From contig NZ_OY288119.1 in the NCBI RefSeq assembly GCF_958439165.1, positions 62,001 through 126,000 of the forward strand: a DNA stretch of 64,000 nucleotides, given 5' to 3'. The notes below the pieces were generated by a model. That model did no database searches and was not told the DNA's origin. It was given only the letters and a program-made list of their open reading frames with translations. Shown here in pieces: positions 63,857 through 64,000 of this stretch. This DNA comes from an uncultured Hydrogenophaga sp. (lineage in GTDB: Bacteria > Pseudomonadota > Gammaproteobacteria > Burkholderiales > Burkholderiaceae_C). A program made the position numbers and the translations under genes. Numbering within the stretch: the stretch's first letter is position 1; the number at the start of each line of letters is the position of its first letter.

Positions 63857-64000
63857 AGACCGACGACGGTCTGCTGTACGTCATCGCCGGGGCATCGAGG
63901 TCGGGGAAGACCGCCTGGTGTGTGCGTGAGGTGAGGCGCACACCCCGGGCGATGGCATGGGACCCGGAAGCGCAGTGGTGCGACCTGCCGGGATGGCGCA
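63853..64000 (+). CDS. P-loop ATPase, 5' end (packaging or Zot-like; continues beyond window)
   Basis: Only 49 codons are present. A Walker A, VIAGASRSGKTAW, lies near residues 10-22, followed by a strand AMAWDPEAQW about 15 residues later. A P-loop followed soon by a strand carrying DPxxxW fits HerA/FtsK-type DNA-packaging ATPases of tailless phages better than classic Zot proteins, but the fragment is too short to decide. Confidence 0.55.
   Translation, partial: MKTDDGLLYVIAGASRSGKTAWCVREVRRTPRAMAWDPEAQWCDLPGWR

Larger units (their letters stand above)
59182..64000. mobile_element. Left part of a small prophage/replicon with gpA-type replication protein
   Basis: From the tctA terminator to the end of the window the content changes: a divergent HTH repressor, an operator region, four tiny overlapping genes, a HUH replication endonuclease, three small genes and a P-loop ATPase, mostly with overlapping start/stop codons. 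No integrase, tail or capsid gene lies in the window. P2 gpA-type replication proteins together with a HerA/FtsK-like ATPase occur in corticovirus (PM2)-like tailless phages; Zot-bearing inoviruses are the alternative. Neither attachment site was identified; the left edge is approximate. Confidence 0.75.

Noticed and set aside
1..64000. tRNA, rRNA, CRISPR arrays and insertion sequences
   Set aside because: No cloverleaf-like or rRNA-like sequence, spaced direct-repeat array or transposase was recognised by eye; a tRNA scan would be decisive.

Overview
The window is GC-rich, densely packed DNA with many ATGA/TGATG overlaps and GTG/TTG starts. The gene content (livHMGF beside beta-oxidation genes, an mltG-tmk-holB-pilZ-tatD cluster, tctBA, tex, tandem HDOD genes) points to a betaproteobacterium, most likely of the order Burkholderiales (Comamonadaceae/Sphaerotilaceae-like). 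That placement is inferred from gene order and protein style. No rRNA or tRNA was seen.

Layout. (1) 1-3382: the end of a LivHMGF-type ABC importer. (2) 3487-15831: a long rightward run of acyl-CoA catabolism genes: bifunctional enoyl-CoA hydratase/3-hydroxyacyl-CoA dehydrogenase, thiolase, two acyl-CoA dehydrogenases, two SDRs, a hotdog thioesterase, an MDR reductase, a GST and a GNAT. It is interrupted at 6838-7299 by a foreign-looking small gene. (3) 15856-19619, leftward and AT-richer: an outer-membrane barrel, a glycine-rich Sec-exported protein with a double-glycine-like motif, a membrane protein, a periplasmic C39 peptidase and a DUF2059-like protein split by an in-frame stop. (4) 19780-23697, leftward: a probable functional-amyloid operon encoding a three-repeat subunit ending in CxxC, a small exported protein, a CsgG-like lipoprotein fused to peptidoglycan-binding and DUF4384-like regions, and a Sel1-like protein. 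(5) 24156-40003, rightward: two NarL/DesK-type two-component systems flanking a 2036-residue RTX haem peroxidase (MopA/PehA-like) and its complete type I secretion system.

(6) 40104-59133: mostly housekeeping and metabolic genes: tex, two HDOD proteins, a patatin-like protein, trhO, a winged-helix regulator, an iron alcohol dehydrogenase, an esterase, a thioesterase-GNAT fusion, a TANGO2-like protein, ygfZ, mltG, tmk, holB, pilZ, a TatD nuclease, an ankyrin protein and tctBA. (7) 59182-64000: the left part of a small prophage or related replicon with a divergent HTH-TM repressor, paired operator-like repeats, tiny early genes, a P2 gpA-type HUH replication protein, a zinc-ribbon protein and the start of a P-loop ATPase. 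The combination suggests a tailless (corticovirus/PM2-like) or filamentous phage; the window ends before structural genes could decide.

Most interesting is 15856-40003, a surface-biology block holding two envelope export loci (one amyloid-like, one C39-dependent), an RTX peroxidase with its exporter and two paralogous regulator pairs. Its intergenic regions share GTTAC/GTAAC and ACAAAAG/AGTACTC-type words, so coordinated control of an extracellular matrix or oxidative surface programme is plausible, but this is inference.
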